Assembly (NCBI GenBank): GCA_013339765.2
Contig: CM023448.1
Location: 115,167,100 to 115,231,099 of the forward strand
DNA: 64,000 bases
Reading direction: 5' to 3'
From: Haemaphysalis longicornis
Taxonomy: Eukaryota; Arthropoda; Arachnida; Ixodida; Ixodidae
The notes below the pieces were generated by a model, which saw only the letters and a program-made list of their open reading frames with translations, made no database searches and was not told where the DNA came from. This document shows positions 1 through 11,317 of this stretch, piece after piece. Position 1 is the stretch's first letter; each line of letters opens with the position of its first letter. The translations under genes and the position numbers were made by a program.

Positions 1-496
1 GTTCCATACCCCCCGTGGCGTGTGCGCTGGTCGCTTTCGGGCTCCGGGTCCTCGGTGTGGTTCAGACGACCTTTCTGTCTTTTACACTGGTTACTTTAGT
101 GTTTTGTCTGAACTACTTTCTCAACGTCAATAATTCTCCAAGCGTGCGTTTTCGAGTTCAAACCTTGTGTCTGTGTGTGAATGGTCCTTTTCACTTTGGC
201 GGGAACGTGGCTGATTGGTGTTTACAAGCGTCTCCCAGATTGGCTGCAGAAAGTGGGGCTAGAATGCGCTTTTTAAATGCGGAGCATTTCTTAGGCTCGC
301 GATGTCACTCGTCGATGTTGTCGGCGCCGTCCCCACGCTCCCTCCGCAGGTGCGCGTCTCTCCCCCGTACCCTCCTCGCTCTCTACAACAGCTCGCTCTC
401 AACAACAGCTGCGGCGGTGCGGCAGAAGCGCGTCTGCGCGCGCATGCGTCGTAGCTGCCCCGTGCGCCTCTTTCCCACGATTGCCCATGAAACGAA

Positions 497-502
497 TATA
501 AA
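497..502 (+). promoter_or_regulatory. TATA-like box in a GC-rich block
   Basis: TATAAA lies in a CpG-rich stretch (about 300-600) and is followed about 105 bases later by an ATG in a good context (agccATG). The arrangement fits either a host core promoter or the U3/R part of an LTR; an A/T-rich stretch with AGTAAA-like motifs near 690-745 could be an LTR polyadenylation region. No matching second LTR or target duplication was found, so the two readings cannot be separated. Confidence 0.3.
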
Positions 503-607
503 CCCTCTCCGCCGGGTTCACGGTAGCGGGGGCAGCGGACGGCCTGCAACCAAACACTGCCGCCCGTCGTCGTGCCCTCTCGCCGGGAGACCGCGAACCA
601 GTCAGCC

Positions 608-691
608 ATGTCCCGTTACGTACTCCTGTTTACTTCAATGTTTTTCTCATTTGGTGTAATAAGTGTCCTACTTCAAATTTGTAATTGTTAA
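608..691 (+). CDS. short ORF with signal-peptide-like sequence (27 aa)
   Basis: This ORF encodes 27 residues beginning MSRYVLLFTSMFF, a basic N-terminus followed by a hydrophobic stretch and then two cysteines (ICNC) before a TAA stop. That is the profile of a signal peptide or single membrane segment. The start has a good Kozak context and lies downstream of the TATA-like box at 497. It might be a small secreted peptide, a first exon read past its donor, or chance coding inside an LTR. No family is recognised. Confidence 0.2.
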   Translation: MSRYVLLFTSMFFSFGVISVLLQICNC

Positions 692-3494
692 AGATCAGTA
701 AATGCCACCAGTAAAGTAAACAATTTAACCTTAAACCTTCCTTCGACGTCTCGATTTCTTCACTGCGATCATCATGCTACCGTAGCGGTAGGTGTTGACC
801 AAATTTCGCCGTTACAATATATATGCTTTTGAGGTACGTACACAGGCAGTCAGGCTGCTGGTTACGCTAGAAGTGTTGCTCTAGCCGAGGAATTCGCTGG
901 CTACGTTTAGTGTAATATATTTTTTCGTGTGTCAAACTAAACATTCGCTGGTATATACGCTAGCTCAGACAAATTTCCAGGTCTGTGCGAGTTTAATGTT
1001 ACACAGAATGCTGACTGTCACCTTCGGCCCTGCAGCACGCACGAAATGCATGCAACGGCGCCGCAGGCGTAGGTCACTCGTGCCGTCTTCGGAGTGTACT
1101 ATTATTTGTATTTTTTTTTTTTTGCGTGCGCTTTGCACAAGTTCTGTTGGTCTTCCGCGGAGGCCCCGCAAGGGCCGCAGCATTGGCACGCACGCTGTAG
1201 GCGCCTAGACGCTACTCCAGCTCTTTCATCGGAAAGGCTTTGGTTGCTCGGTGGCGGCTCCAAAGAAGAAATAAGGGAACGAAGAGAGGGACGGGGGTAT
1301 AAACAGCTAAGAGGAGAAGAATTGAAAAGATACTTCTCATGGAGCAGTTTGACCGCCCTTCCTGCGGCCCCCGTTCCGGGTCAAGGCCGCTTTCAAGAGC
1401 GGCGATAAATCCGAAACCAGGCGCGCACACAGAGATCATCACCTCGTTGCCATAATATAGTGCGGGGAACCGAGGAATCTGGTTCGCTTCTCGGCTGGAG
1501 GCACGGGGCGGTCGGCGGCCGCAGCTGCTGTTGGCGCCTCGAAGTCGCGCACGCCCGCTCTCGGAGAGGCGGCTCTATGCGGCATTCTTCAGCACGAGCC
1601 ACTCTTCTTGTCCAGACGCCCAACCGGGTTTTGCTCATTCCTCTTTAATCTTTTGCACCACAGTACGCCGTTCTTGACGCAATTCCGAAGTCACGTCTGA
1701 CGCGCTTACAGGCGGACGAGGTGCTCGAATTCGTGCGAGCTCGTTGGACGCAGGGGCCTGGCCATTGTGTTTCGTTATGGCGCCAAGTTCGCCCGCCAAG
1801 AAAAGGGGGACGCGGCCGCAGTCGGCATATCGCGAAGTTCGGTTGCCCCGTTTCATAATCTCGGGAAACTGAGCTCGTAGGAGCTAACGGGAATGGTTTT
1901 ACTTTTCTCTTATTCTTTTAGGAGTCATTTGGCGGACCGCGAAACAAAATAGAGTCGCTGTTATTTATTTTTTTTCCCTCTCTCCTGCGGGGCATCAATG
2001 GAAATGATGTACGATGGAGGGAGAGCACTCATGGGAGTAAAATGGATCGCGAGTTTTCATTGTACGCGTAGTGTGAAGGGTTTCGTGGCGCAGCAAGGCC
2101 GGCGTCGTCGGCGGCGTTGACCGTGGGCGAAAAATCCCGTGGCATCACAGTGCGGCGCTCATTGAAATCCCCGTGATCGTAATGCGCTATCCCAACAGAT
2201 GGCGCGCGACTATGCGCGGAAAGTTCTCACCTCTCGCGGGTGCCGGGTCTGACTCAAGAGCATGACAAGCGAATGCCAATGCGGTGGGAAGGGGGCCCAA
2301 TAATGCCATCGCGTTTTACGCTTGAAGGCAGAGCTTAGGCGTCCTCCAGTTTTTCATAATAGAAGAGGTGCACGATATGCACGCGGATGAATGGTTCTAC
2401 AATGTGCGAATAAAGTTTTTTCATTAAATTTCCTTTCTTATTTGATTTTGCGTTTCTTGATTTTCTTTAATCCGTCTGGGCGGCTTACTACTTTTACTTT
2501 ACGAGCTGGAGATTGCGTAGGTTTTGCCGACTAGCTGAACCACCGTTTCGCCTACCCGATCTTATTCTCGCTGTAGCACTGATAATCCCGAGCCACCCTC
2601 GTCCCCAGTAAAGCTCCATTCCACCTTGAAGATGAAGACGCCGTATTCACTTCGTGTCAGCATCACCTCGCCGTCTCCCCCTCTCTCTCTTTTCGGGCCA
2701 ACCAACGATCCTTGCCCGTCCAAACGCGTGCCCAGAGCGTACGAAAAAAGCTTCAAGCGTGTTGCGGTTGTTTCATGCAGCATCTTTACGTTCATGGGTC
2801 AGCCGGCCGCCGCGTACAGCGGCCATTCCAGCCTTGTCTAGATTACACAAACAGTCACTTTGGGGTGGGCCCTGACGGCTTCCATGTTTTTTTTTTTCGC
2901 TTGATGGCCTTGCCATGCCCTCAAGGAAGAGGGGAAGTTTTTGAGCAGTGCAAGAGTCACACCGAGCAATTCACTTACCGGCCAATCTTAATTTCGTGCG
3001 GTGGATCAGCGTATTCTGGAGGCATATGCTAACGGCCACTGCCTTAATTACTTGGGCTGCGCGACCTGTTCATAAACATCCGCGCCACAAAGTGACCAGT
3101 AGAGTGCCTTGGTGCGCGTTTACGGATCAAGTGGCGCTCAGCAATCCCTTGACGTTCCTCAGCTATTCTATCCTTCGTGGTTCTCAGGGCAGGCCGCGGT
3201 GGATCATTTGCTCACAGTCCAGGTGCGCGTCATCCACCGCACGCGTGTACCTTGCCCCTCTCTCTTACCGCAGCCGCACAGCACGGTCGCCTTCACCAAG
3301 GACACCCGGACAACATTCCGCCTAGCAATATACTGCTACCTAAATTCTGACATCAAAGAAAAAAAAAGTTCTTTTTTAAATCTACACAAGAATTTACGCT
3401 GCAAATAATCAGATACTGGTAGAGCAGTCTCTTGCTTTCAATTTTTGTAGTGTAGCATTTGACGATATGAGAGATCAGCAACAGGAAACACTTC
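692..3494. other. no recognisable gene
   Basis: This stretch holds short poly-T runs (near 1107-1120, 1965 and 2885), a TATA-like motif near 1295 and scattered ORFs under 130 codons on both strands with no domain signature. A 17-base string at about 2189-2206 recurs at about 16932-16949 next to a SINE, so a diverged repeat may be present. No gene is supported. Confidence 0.5.

Positions 3495-3539
<45 letters not shown>
3495..3539 (+). repeat. (AAT)n microsatellite
   Basis: Forty-five bases of perfect ATA/AAT repeat. The repeat is open in the same frame as the reverse transcriptase remnant that follows and would read as poly-Asn. It sits exactly at the 5' limit of recognisable element sequence, so the element was truncated at, or inserted into, the array. 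Confidence 0.95.
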
Positions 3540-3540
<1 letters not shown>

Positions 3541-4231
3541 CTTTGCTAAATGGTGCTCAGATAACAGATTAAATATTTATCCTGCGACAACAAAGGTCAT
3601 GTCTTATACCCAAAAAACGAAGCCCCTTTTCTTTCGCTACAGTATTGATGATGGTTTTCTGTCTGGAGTCGACGAGATCAAAGACCTCGGACTGCTCTTC
3701 GGCAGCGCCTTAACTTTCTCGCCTCATGTCACTCAACTAACTCGGCGGGCGCTCCGCTCGCTTGGTGCTGTATGCAGGTTTTCACGAGACTTCCAGTCTC
3801 CTCATTCGTTCCTAAAACTTTTTATGGCACTTTGTATTCCTCAACTTGAATATTCCTCTGTCATTTGGAATGGAACCTGCATATCTAATTGTCAACGTGT
3901 AGAGCGTGTAGAGACCAAATTTTTATCAATATTTATGTATCGTTTTCCCTCTGAGCCTCTCCGGATAACTGCCTCTTTAAGTTACTGGCGAGCCCGCTCA
4001 GGCCTTCTTTTCTTATACAAACTGCTTCATGGTACAATTTCATGCCCAGAACTGCTTGCATCAATCAGTTTTCGTGTTCCGAAAAAAGCAACAAGGCTTA
4101 ACCAACCTTTCCACACAGCTGCGCAACTTAGCAGATGTGCTCCTCTTGATAGACTGCTACGCCTATATAACACTCCGGGAAAATCGATATTTTTCGCCGT
4201 TCCCTTAGGGGGTTTTTGGCAGGGCTGTTAG
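3541..4231 (+). pseudogene. reverse transcriptase C-terminal (thumb) fragment
   Basis: About 229 residues in one open frame matching the region C-terminal to the catalytic core of CR1/Jockey-type reverse transcriptases. Recognisable blocks are FAKWCSDNRLNI (the WCxxNxL block), EIKDLGLLFGSALTFSPHV (the 'DLG..FD..L.F..H' block), RRALRSLGAVCRFSRDF, and ALCIPQLEYSSVIWNG (the 'LVRP.LEY.s..W' block), then LDRLLRLYNTP. The catalytic YADD core and everything upstream are absent. The last 20 or so residues before the stop at 4229-4231 do not resemble the family end, so the natural C-terminus is probably altered. It cannot encode an active enzyme. Confidence 0.85.
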
Positions 4232-4508
4232 CCGTGGCGCGCTAACTTCATTTCAACAGTACTCGTGTTCTTCAGTTATTTTCCTCATGTGTGCGTTGTT
4301 TTCATGGAGTTTGTTCTTATTTCTTCGTGTATTATTTTGATGCTCCGGGCGTAATTGTTACATGCACTAGCCGTGGCGCACTAACTTCATTTCAACAGTA
4401 CTCGTGTTCTTCAGTTATTTTCCTCATGTGTGCGTTGTTTTCATGGAGTTTGTTCTTATTTCTTCGTGTATTATTTTGATGCTCCGGGCGTAATTGTTAC
4501 ATGCACTA
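4231..4508 (+). repeat. 139-bp tandem duplication (two copies)
   Basis: Copy 1 is 4231-4369 and copy 2 is 4370-4508, directly adjacent. By eye only one difference is seen, near the start of each unit (gcgcgc versus gcgcac). The unit begins at the last base of the RT stop codon, so the duplication lies in the element 3' UTR. Either this is a recent local duplication or the family carries tandem 3' UTR units. Confidence 0.95.
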
Positions 4509-4920
4509 TGACACACTTCTGTAGTAAACTCTTCATACATATTTTTAAGGGGCCCAGGCAGGTCACAGTAACAAATGTTTCTTTTACTTGTCATTTTCTG
4601 TGAATAGTTATAAATATTTCCTTTGTTTTGTTTCATGCATTTTTGTGTAATTGATGCTTATCCTACTGCTATGGTTCTTGTACGATGCGTTTTTGCAATG
4701 TACCATAATTTCCAGTCTCTGTTAGTCGTGCAATGTAGGTTGGATGCCATTTTTAATTTTATTCTCTGTAGTATTTCGAGTTTTTTATTGTTCTTCACTC
4801 AGCCACCTTTTTACTAGCTGTTTATGCGACAGCCGCTGGTGCATTTCAATGCGGCCTTTTCCCCCCCTCTCAGTGCGCCAGCACGAAGGCTTCGGCTGTT
4901 CCTGGACACTTTAATAAAGG

Positions 4921-4942
4921 TTGATTGATTGATTGATTGATT
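4921..4942 (+). repeat. (TTGA)n retrotransposon tail
   Basis: About five and a half TTGA units directly after AATAAA. This is the 3' terminus of the 3541-4942 retrotransposon and fixes its orientation as plus. Confidence 0.9.
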
Positions 4943-5219
4943 ATTATACGCTTATCTTTCTTTAATGGCAGGCAATCTTAGCACGTTCTATATGAGTAGC
5001 AACATTTCCTTTTCAACGTAACTTTTTAAGGGTATTCGTGTGCGCGTAATTTTAGCACCCATGGTCACATGTGATGGCTTTGTTGCTATTCATTGCAGTA
5101 ATTGTTAAAGTGAAGTTTTCTGTGGCTTACTGATGGCGGCGTTGCCCCAGAATGCACTGCAGGAAAGCCAACTTACATAATGGTTTTCCACAAAGGCATA
5201 TCAAGCGCCCCGAGAAAAG

Positions 5220-5312
5220 AAAAGAAAAAAAAAGAAGCGCTTCCTGGGGTCCGGATCGAACTTTGGGCCCCTCGTATTATGAAGCCGACGTCTGTCCGAT
5301 TGGGCCATTCCC
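5220..5312 (-). repeat. tRNA-derived SINE, tRNA-Met-like head
   Basis: Read on the minus strand there is an A box (TGGCCCAATCGG, complement of 5296-5307), an anticodon-loop-like CTTCATAA, and a B box (AAGTTCGATCC, complement of 5252-5262), followed by a T-rich tail. Box spacing matches a tRNA gene, and the CAT loop suggests tRNA-Met ancestry. The acceptor stem does not pair, so it is a SINE head rather than a tRNA gene. The same family occurs near 15150 and 20920. Confidence 0.65.
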
Positions 5313-8300
5313 ATTTTTTTCCCCCGGAAACAGAACATTTATTTACAAAAATATACATATATACATAATGCACTGGAACACTCGGGGAGGTGACCGACAA
5401 CGGTACGCGTACATACTGCCGCCACAGGAACTCCAACCACCTTTAGGCGAGCCTTCACTTGAGTCGCAATGTACGCAACGCAGTGGGACTGCGGTGGCAG
5501 CGAAGAAGGAACAATCATTCTGAGGCACTGTATTATCAGAGTACATGAACAGAGAATTGTGGCAAAGTATCATGTTCCCATGAGGGTGTAAACTGTGGAC
5601 AAGGATATACACGCCTGTTCAGGATTGCGCCATTCCGATACGGTCGAAGGAGTTTCCATGTAGAACTTTGAATTTAATTCAGGTTGCTTGGGATGGGAGA
5701 AATGTTCGCGTTTTGACCATCATTCTCTTAAAGGAGTACTGACACGAGGAGGGGGGGGGGGGAGCGGGGGGAGGGGGGGGGGATGTGCGCTTTATGCGCT
5801 AACAGTTTATTTTGCTTTGCCTATTAACAGCTCTTGGCTTCTTTAAAGAAAAACGCGAACTTGTCTTCCCTACGGGTCGAAACAATTGGCGATTATCCAG
5901 GCATGCACAACGCGCTACCGTTGCAATGATGACGCGTCTGGTTAGGCGAAAAGTCAGACAAGGGAAGAAATGTTTAGCGCAATTTCGTCGTTTTTCGTTG
6001 TCTGGAAGCCAAGGATAGCGGAAATTATTCGTGTTTGGTCACCACGTGTATTGTAAAAAAACCCAAAAAATCCCGGGCCATCTTCACTAACGTGAAACGT
6101 GGGGAGGGGCGAAGCATGCAGTGTACAAGCGTATTCTTGGCGCCTTGGCGTCTTTGCCAACGGAGGTGAAACATTTGGGGGGTAGAGGTATACAGCATTG
6201 CTGCAAAAGTCTCTTGTCATTGAAGAACGAAGCTCTGTAGCGCGAGGCGTAAACGAGTGTCCCGGTGTTTTAGTCCCGTGACTACATGAGACAACGATTA
6301 TGACGACGACAGGAGACGCCGACAGCCTCCGCCCCTAAGGGGCTTCGCCCCTAAAAAATAACGCGTGGCACGTCCTTTTTTCTTTTTTTTCTTTTTATTT
6401 ACTAATACTTTCCAACTGCACCAATGTTACACTTCGAGGTTCGGGAAATTTTTCAAAACTAACTATGAACAGCTGCCACACGTGGGCACTTTCATGGTGT
6501 GGGCTCACGCCGATGTGCCGTGCAGCGAGCTGGTGGCCCTGCTTGCTCATGCATTATCGGATCAAGACCGGTGTCTGGGAAGGGCAACCGCTCGCAGTCT
6601 GCGTAGAGTGGTGTTTTTCTCGCGCAGCCTTGCAGCGCGAACCAGCGGTAGCGGCTGAGAATGGAGTGTTTATACTCGTGTGATTGATCAGGGCGGAAAT
6701 TTTGGCGGGTTATGGGGGTGTTGGTAAGTGGAAAAGCAAGGAGTCAAATGTCGCTGACTGCACTTTTCTTTTTCAACAGACCTTGACCGAATTCCTGTCC
6801 GTCGGCAAACCGGTGATGTTGTTTTTTTTTTGTTCGTTTCAACTCCGGTTCGGGTTCGGCGTGGTGAAAATGTCTGAGGTTGGGGTTAAGTTCCGACAAA
6901 AATATCGGTTCGGTTCTGATTTTCGGTTTGAATCCGGCTCGACATCCTGTTATTTGTTATACCTCTGATTACTAATTTTTATACTGCCCGCTGGTCGCTA
7001 TTATTTAATTTTCACGGCTGTCCGTCATCACTGCTCGTTATACGATTTGCTTAACCTTTTCGGTTCTCGCGGGGTCAACTGACGCCGTCACATAAAAGTT
7101 CCTCTAGCGCATAGAGAACGAAACCAAAACTGCTAGTTTTTTTGGTGAATTGTTCTTCGATGGTACCTATTGCGATAGAAATCAGTGTTGTTTCATTTTA
7201 GCGGAGCTGCGCGCCAGAAAGTTAAAGAAGCTCCAGTGAAGATGAAATTGCACATTGGGGCTGAAAAACAATGGCGGTCCGAGTTTTATTCCCAATCATG
7301 CAAATCTGTCAATACGTGCATTACGAAGCTCATTTTTTGCTTGTAGGTTCATGTAGTCATAAAGTTTACGAAATATGCGAAAGTGATGTCTCTGCTCAAC
7401 ATGAAATTTTTAAATGGCCAGATGTCCTAATGAATAACCTAGTTAATAAATATGTTATTACTTGCACTTCTATCTCTATTTTTCGTTTGGGGGCTTATGG
7501 GACCCCAAAATTTAAGAAAACACACAGAAAACACTGCTTTGCTTGAAATAAAAAAAAATCAGGGCTGAAAGGGAGCCAATCTCACGTAGCCCACTCGCGA
7601 AACGACTTCATGAATTACGACCCTCTTTGGTACGTGCCTGCGGTTGATCGCCCCTTGAGTACCTATTTGTCGCTGGTTCTCAATCTATGAGCTATTACAG
7701 CTCTCCTGATCCACAGCAGGGCACAGTGGAAACCCTTGTACCGCTGGGTTTAAGGGGACCGCCTTTGTGTCTTAGCGTGGGCGGGCGCAGCGCCACTGCA
7801 TGCAGGAACGCCGGTCGAGAGCGCCGGGCGTCCACGTGTCGCGCATCTCTGAGGAGAGCCCGGTGAAGTGTGCCGGTGTCCGGGACAGCGTGATCGAGAG
7901 CCGGATAAATGCCACTCCCCATTTCGAAAGTATTTGTCAGAAAACATAACTGGCATGCGTAAAACCAAATACGTGCTCGATGTCGAGCCCCCCACGTATG
8001 GATGCAATTTCCTCAATTACGAACTTTAGAGGACACCCTAGGCGTTACTCGGTAACTGAGAAAGGGCTGCCGATCTCTTTACCTGGTAATATTTCTCGAA
8101 GGAGAGATCCAGCCGCTACCCTGCCAGGGCAGAAGTTCCAAATGATCGTCCGTTACCTCTGCCATATTTCGAGCACACAAACTCCGAGGTTTACGATTCT
8201 CGCGCTTGCACACTGCTTTAAGCTGTGCGTGATCATTTGTTATGCAAAAAAAAAAAAAAAAAAAAGCAGCCTCCGTTTTTTTCTTTTTGCGAACATTGCG

Positions 8301-8604
8301 AGCGTGTGGTTTTAATCAGCTTTGTCTGAGCCTGATTAAGCACCGAAATTGTCCTCACACCAGCTCATCGGAATTCGCAGTGAGCTTGCCGCTGGGCTTA
8401 TTGGGCTCGCGAGAGTCGAATGAGTTAACCGTGTTAAAAACAACAACAATTCGTAGTTTGGCTTGATAACTCGGAATGCCGCACTTTGAATTAAAAGTTA
8501 CCCGGAAGGCTCACCAGTCAGTAAATCATCCGCGCCTAATTTGAACTCTCACTGAGCATGCGCCCTCGTGCCCCACCACACACCTAAATTCTGCTCTAGT
8601 TTCG
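5313..8604. other. no recognisable gene; one poly-G tract
   Basis: This interval holds a G-rich tract at 5747-5782, a small hairpin near 6331-6350 (AGGGGC-ttc-GCCCCT), and short A or T runs, including a long A run near 8246-8264. ORFs are under 115 codons and show no family signature. Nothing gene-like is supported. Confidence 0.5.
5747..5782 (+). repeat. poly-G tract
   Basis: A run of G blocks interrupted by single A or C bases. It has G-quadruplex-forming character. Three similar tracts (29655, 33908, 36721) are also G-rich on the plus strand. Confidence 0.85.
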
Positions 8605-8851
8605 TGACTTAGAGCTAAAGGCGGTAGTGCGCTGCTACGGGTGACTCCGCGATGGGCTCGATGCCGGCCGGTGGCGGTTTCTGTTCAGATGGAGGCGGGA
8701 AGCCAAAGCTTGCCCGTGTGTCAAGATTTTGGCGCACTTTGAAGATCCCCAGGTGATCAAAATTAATCTGAAGCCCTCCACTACAGCGAGCTTCATAACC
8801 AATAGCTTCGGCGTGTTAGACCCCCAAAGTAAAAAAAAAAAAAAAAAACAG
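8605..8851 (+). repeat. Ruka-like tRNA-derived SINE
   Basis: A tRNA-like head (B-box-like GGCTCGATGCCGG near 8653-8665) is followed by a body reading GATCCCCAGGTGATCAAAAT and then CCTCCACTAC, and a poly-A run at 8831-8848. From memory this body matches the conserved part of the abundant tRNA-derived SINE described in ixodid ticks (Ruka type). The copy is diverged but near full length. It is the strongest single taxonomic indicator in the window and sits just before the assembly gap. Confidence 0.75.
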
Positions 8852-8900
8852 TAAGATTTCGTGATGGACAGACGTACAGATAAATCTTCGCTGGTGCCAG

Positions 8901-9000
8901 NNNNNNNNNNNNNNNNNNNNNNNNNNNNNNNNNNNNNNNNNNNNNNNNNNNNNNNNNNNNNNNNNNNNNNNNNNNNNNNNNNNNNNNNNNNNNNNNNNNN
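8901..9000. other. assembly gap (100 N)
   Basis: One hundred N characters, the conventional size for a gap of unknown length. The left flank is a SINE with a long A-run, so the break is probably repeat-caused. ORFs that cross it are artefacts. Confidence 1.
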
Positions 9001-10791
9001 GTGACTGCGATACAGCAATTTTGTGAAGGAGGGAGTGCCACGGAGTGAGGGTCTATGGCTATCGCGGGATCGTTGGTGGGGGCAGAGAAATTTCTATAGC
9101 GAGTTATTTGGGCAAAACCAAATGAGGTGGTGCAGATCAGCTTTTGGTTAGGGAGTGGCACTTGTTCACGAATACCTCAGCAGCTCTTGGAAGCGTAGGT
9201 AGAGAAGCCAGGACCCAGCGGGGTGAGGTTTTTTGAGGCGCTGTTCCAAGAACAATTGAAAGAAAAGGTCCCAACAGGTGGCGCGCGAACCAAGAAAACG
9301 AGGAAAATTGAATCTAATTCATCAAACTTCAATTGCATTAATTATGGGGGAGGCAGGGGGAGAAGAACACGTGAGGGGAGAGGGAGGATTTTACGAGGCG
9401 GGGGCGGCCGAAGGCTATGGTATACATTTGCAGCGAAGCAACCAGATACGCAGCCAATTTCTTATCTTCTCCTCGTGACTATGACTCGGCACATACCCGG
9501 GGAACGTACTGTAAATAAAATACTACTTACAGTACGGTAGCATACCCCATTTCAGGTAGTATGACGGACAGGGCGTTTCACGTAAGAGCGCTAGTCCAAG
9601 AATATTGTTCACTGATCATGTCGCACACTAGCCGGTGGTTGGGGCGGGGAGTATTAAAATATTTTAGTGTACGTCTAAAAGAAAAGAAGAACCTACCCGC
9701 AATCAGTAGCACCTTTCTCTTCTTGAGCCAAGCTGCCTCAGGGGCTAGCGCGTGCAAGTCGATCCAGCACGTGCTCTTTTCAGAAGCGTTCTCGTCGGGC
9801 CGGCGTGCGTCTTTTTTAGCTTTGGAGGCACCGGAAAGCCCGTTGAGCGGACGCGTCCCACGCAATAGAAAACATTCATAACGTGTTTTTCTTTTACTTG
9901 CCGAAGACTTGCATATGCTCATCTGCTTGTTTTGGCACTGTCGCGTTAATTGCGTATTTCTTTGTTTTCCGTTACTCATAATGTTAGTATACTTGCACCT
10001 CAACCTTAACGCAAAGTAGGTAAGGGTTGAGGCATTTGATTTTTGGTTTTTTATGAACCCCGAAATAATAGATTATGATCTTGCTCTACCGCTTGTGCTT
10101 TGCAACAATAACGCAAAATGTTTTTGTGCTGCAAATTATTTGTCAATGCAGATATTAGCATAGGAAAAATAATTTTCCTGAATTCGGGTGTGAATGTTCG
10201 CGCGTAGAAATTAAAAGCGAGCAGAAAAAGAAAAGCTCGTTTCGTTTAATTGCATGCGTCTTCAAAAGACGCCCACATATCAGACACCTGATTAATTCTA
10301 ATGTACGAATCAATGTACCAACGCAATTTGTGCAAGTTGTTCAACAGCAAAAAAAAAAAAAAAAGTTCGGGTTGTGCCAAGTGCGAACAAGTATCATGCA
10401 AGCGGAAGGAAATAAAAAAGCCCTGTGACAAATTGAACAGATGACCCCTTAATGTCGAAAAGGTGACCCATGGGACCTGAAAGGCTTTCGGAACCGACGT
10501 CCCCCAACAACACGTTTCATTCCGTGAAATAGCCAGGACACCGGGCTGGTCGAGCGGCGCGGTGAGCAGACGATGCGTCCGTAGCAGACGACAAGACGAC
10601 ACTGGCAAAAGTTAACTCATTAGCGACGCTGCAGTTGACCCGAGCCTGCTCGATACGTACTAACGCACATTGTTTCACAAGTCGAAAGAAAATTTTACCC
10701 GGGTCTTTCCTTCGAGTGAGAAATGCGGCACGAGCGCCACGAAAAAAGCAGGCGTCCGAGCGGGGCGAGCCCTCCCCGTCCACACGGGTAG
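9001..10791. other. no recognisable gene
   Basis: AT-rich and mixed sequence with a short A-run near 10350. ORFs of up to about 140 codons on both strands overlap one another and show no domain, signal or splice signals worth naming. Confidence 0.5.
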
Positions 10792-10836
10792 GGTGCCTCG
10801 ATGCGCGCCCGCAGAGCGGGGGCGCATCGAGGCACC
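10792..10836. repeat. GC-rich 21-bp hairpin with 3-base loop
   Basis: Left arm 10792-10812, loop AGA at 10813-10815, right arm 10816-10836; 20 of 21 positions pair. No transposon or terminator context is visible. Confidence 0.9.
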
Positions 10837-11239
10837 AACCGCAGCCCATGCGGGGTCGTTTTGTGAGGGCTCCCCTCTTGTTTTTTTTTTTTTTCCTTCC
10901 TGGTTCGGCGAATTACAAAGGCGAAAAGCTGGCCTGTTTGGGAAACCGTCGCGAGCGGCTAGACCCTGTGTGAAGGCCCTGCTTCTCGCACCGCGGGGGA
11001 GAGAACAAGAGAGAAGGAATTGTGTCTTCAGGTCGCGACGCCACGTGGTGTCAGTTTTTCGAAACTCGACGCCGTGTCCCGAAATCCTGGCCATGTCGAG
11101 TAGAATTCGTGCTATTATAGTGTAAACGGGGATGTTTGAAACCTTCACGCACCCGCAGAAACATGCAATTACTTTAGTTATATTTTAGCTTCTCATCCGC
11201 ATAACATGACGTTTTTCTCTCATTCTGCTGCTGTTACAG

Positions 11240-11317
11240 CTGCTGACGAGCCCGGTGCTTCGGGAACGGAGAAAAAGGCCTCAAGCGCTGCTGAGCCAGC
11301 CGGCAGCGTGTCGCAAG
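11240..11317 (+). CDS. candidate internal exon (78 bp, phase 1-1)
   Basis: A pyrimidine-rich tract ending in TTACAG (11234-11239) precedes a 78-base open segment that ends CAAG before the donor GTAAGC (11318-11323). Both junctions fit consensus. The exon starts and ends in phase 1, so it is symmetric and could be a cassette exon. It encodes about 26 residues rich in Ala, Ser, Glu and Gly (AADEPGASGTEKK, then SSAAEPAGSVSQ), typical of a disordered acidic linker. No partner exon was identified with confidence; a possible acceptor at 11610 would stay open for about 18 codons. Function is unknown. Confidence 0.4.

Larger units (their letters stand above)
3541..4942 (+). mobile_element. 5'-truncated CR1/Jockey-like non-LTR retrotransposon
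   Basis: A retrotransposon remnant that starts with the C-terminal part of a reverse transcriptase (3541-4231), continues through a 3' UTR containing a 139-bp tandem duplication (4231-4508), and ends with AATAAA (about 4913) followed by a (TTGA)n tail at 4921-4942. A short-repeat tail instead of poly(A) is usual for CR1/Jockey-type elements. The 5' end, with endonuclease and catalytic RT motifs, is missing, which is the common outcome of incomplete target-primed reverse transcription. Clade assignment is by eye. Confidence 0.8.

Noticed and set aside
5730..5760. TTAA-flanked MITE edge (CTTAAAGGAGTACTGACAC)
   Set aside because: Recalls a common tick repeat edge, but no second terminus could be paired with it.
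8635..9161. ORFs with X residues
   Set aside because: They cross the 100-N assembly gap.
10670..11148. Overlapping ORFs of about 150 codons on both strands
   Set aside because: GC-rich shadow frames spanning a hairpin and a T-run; no domain and no splice support.
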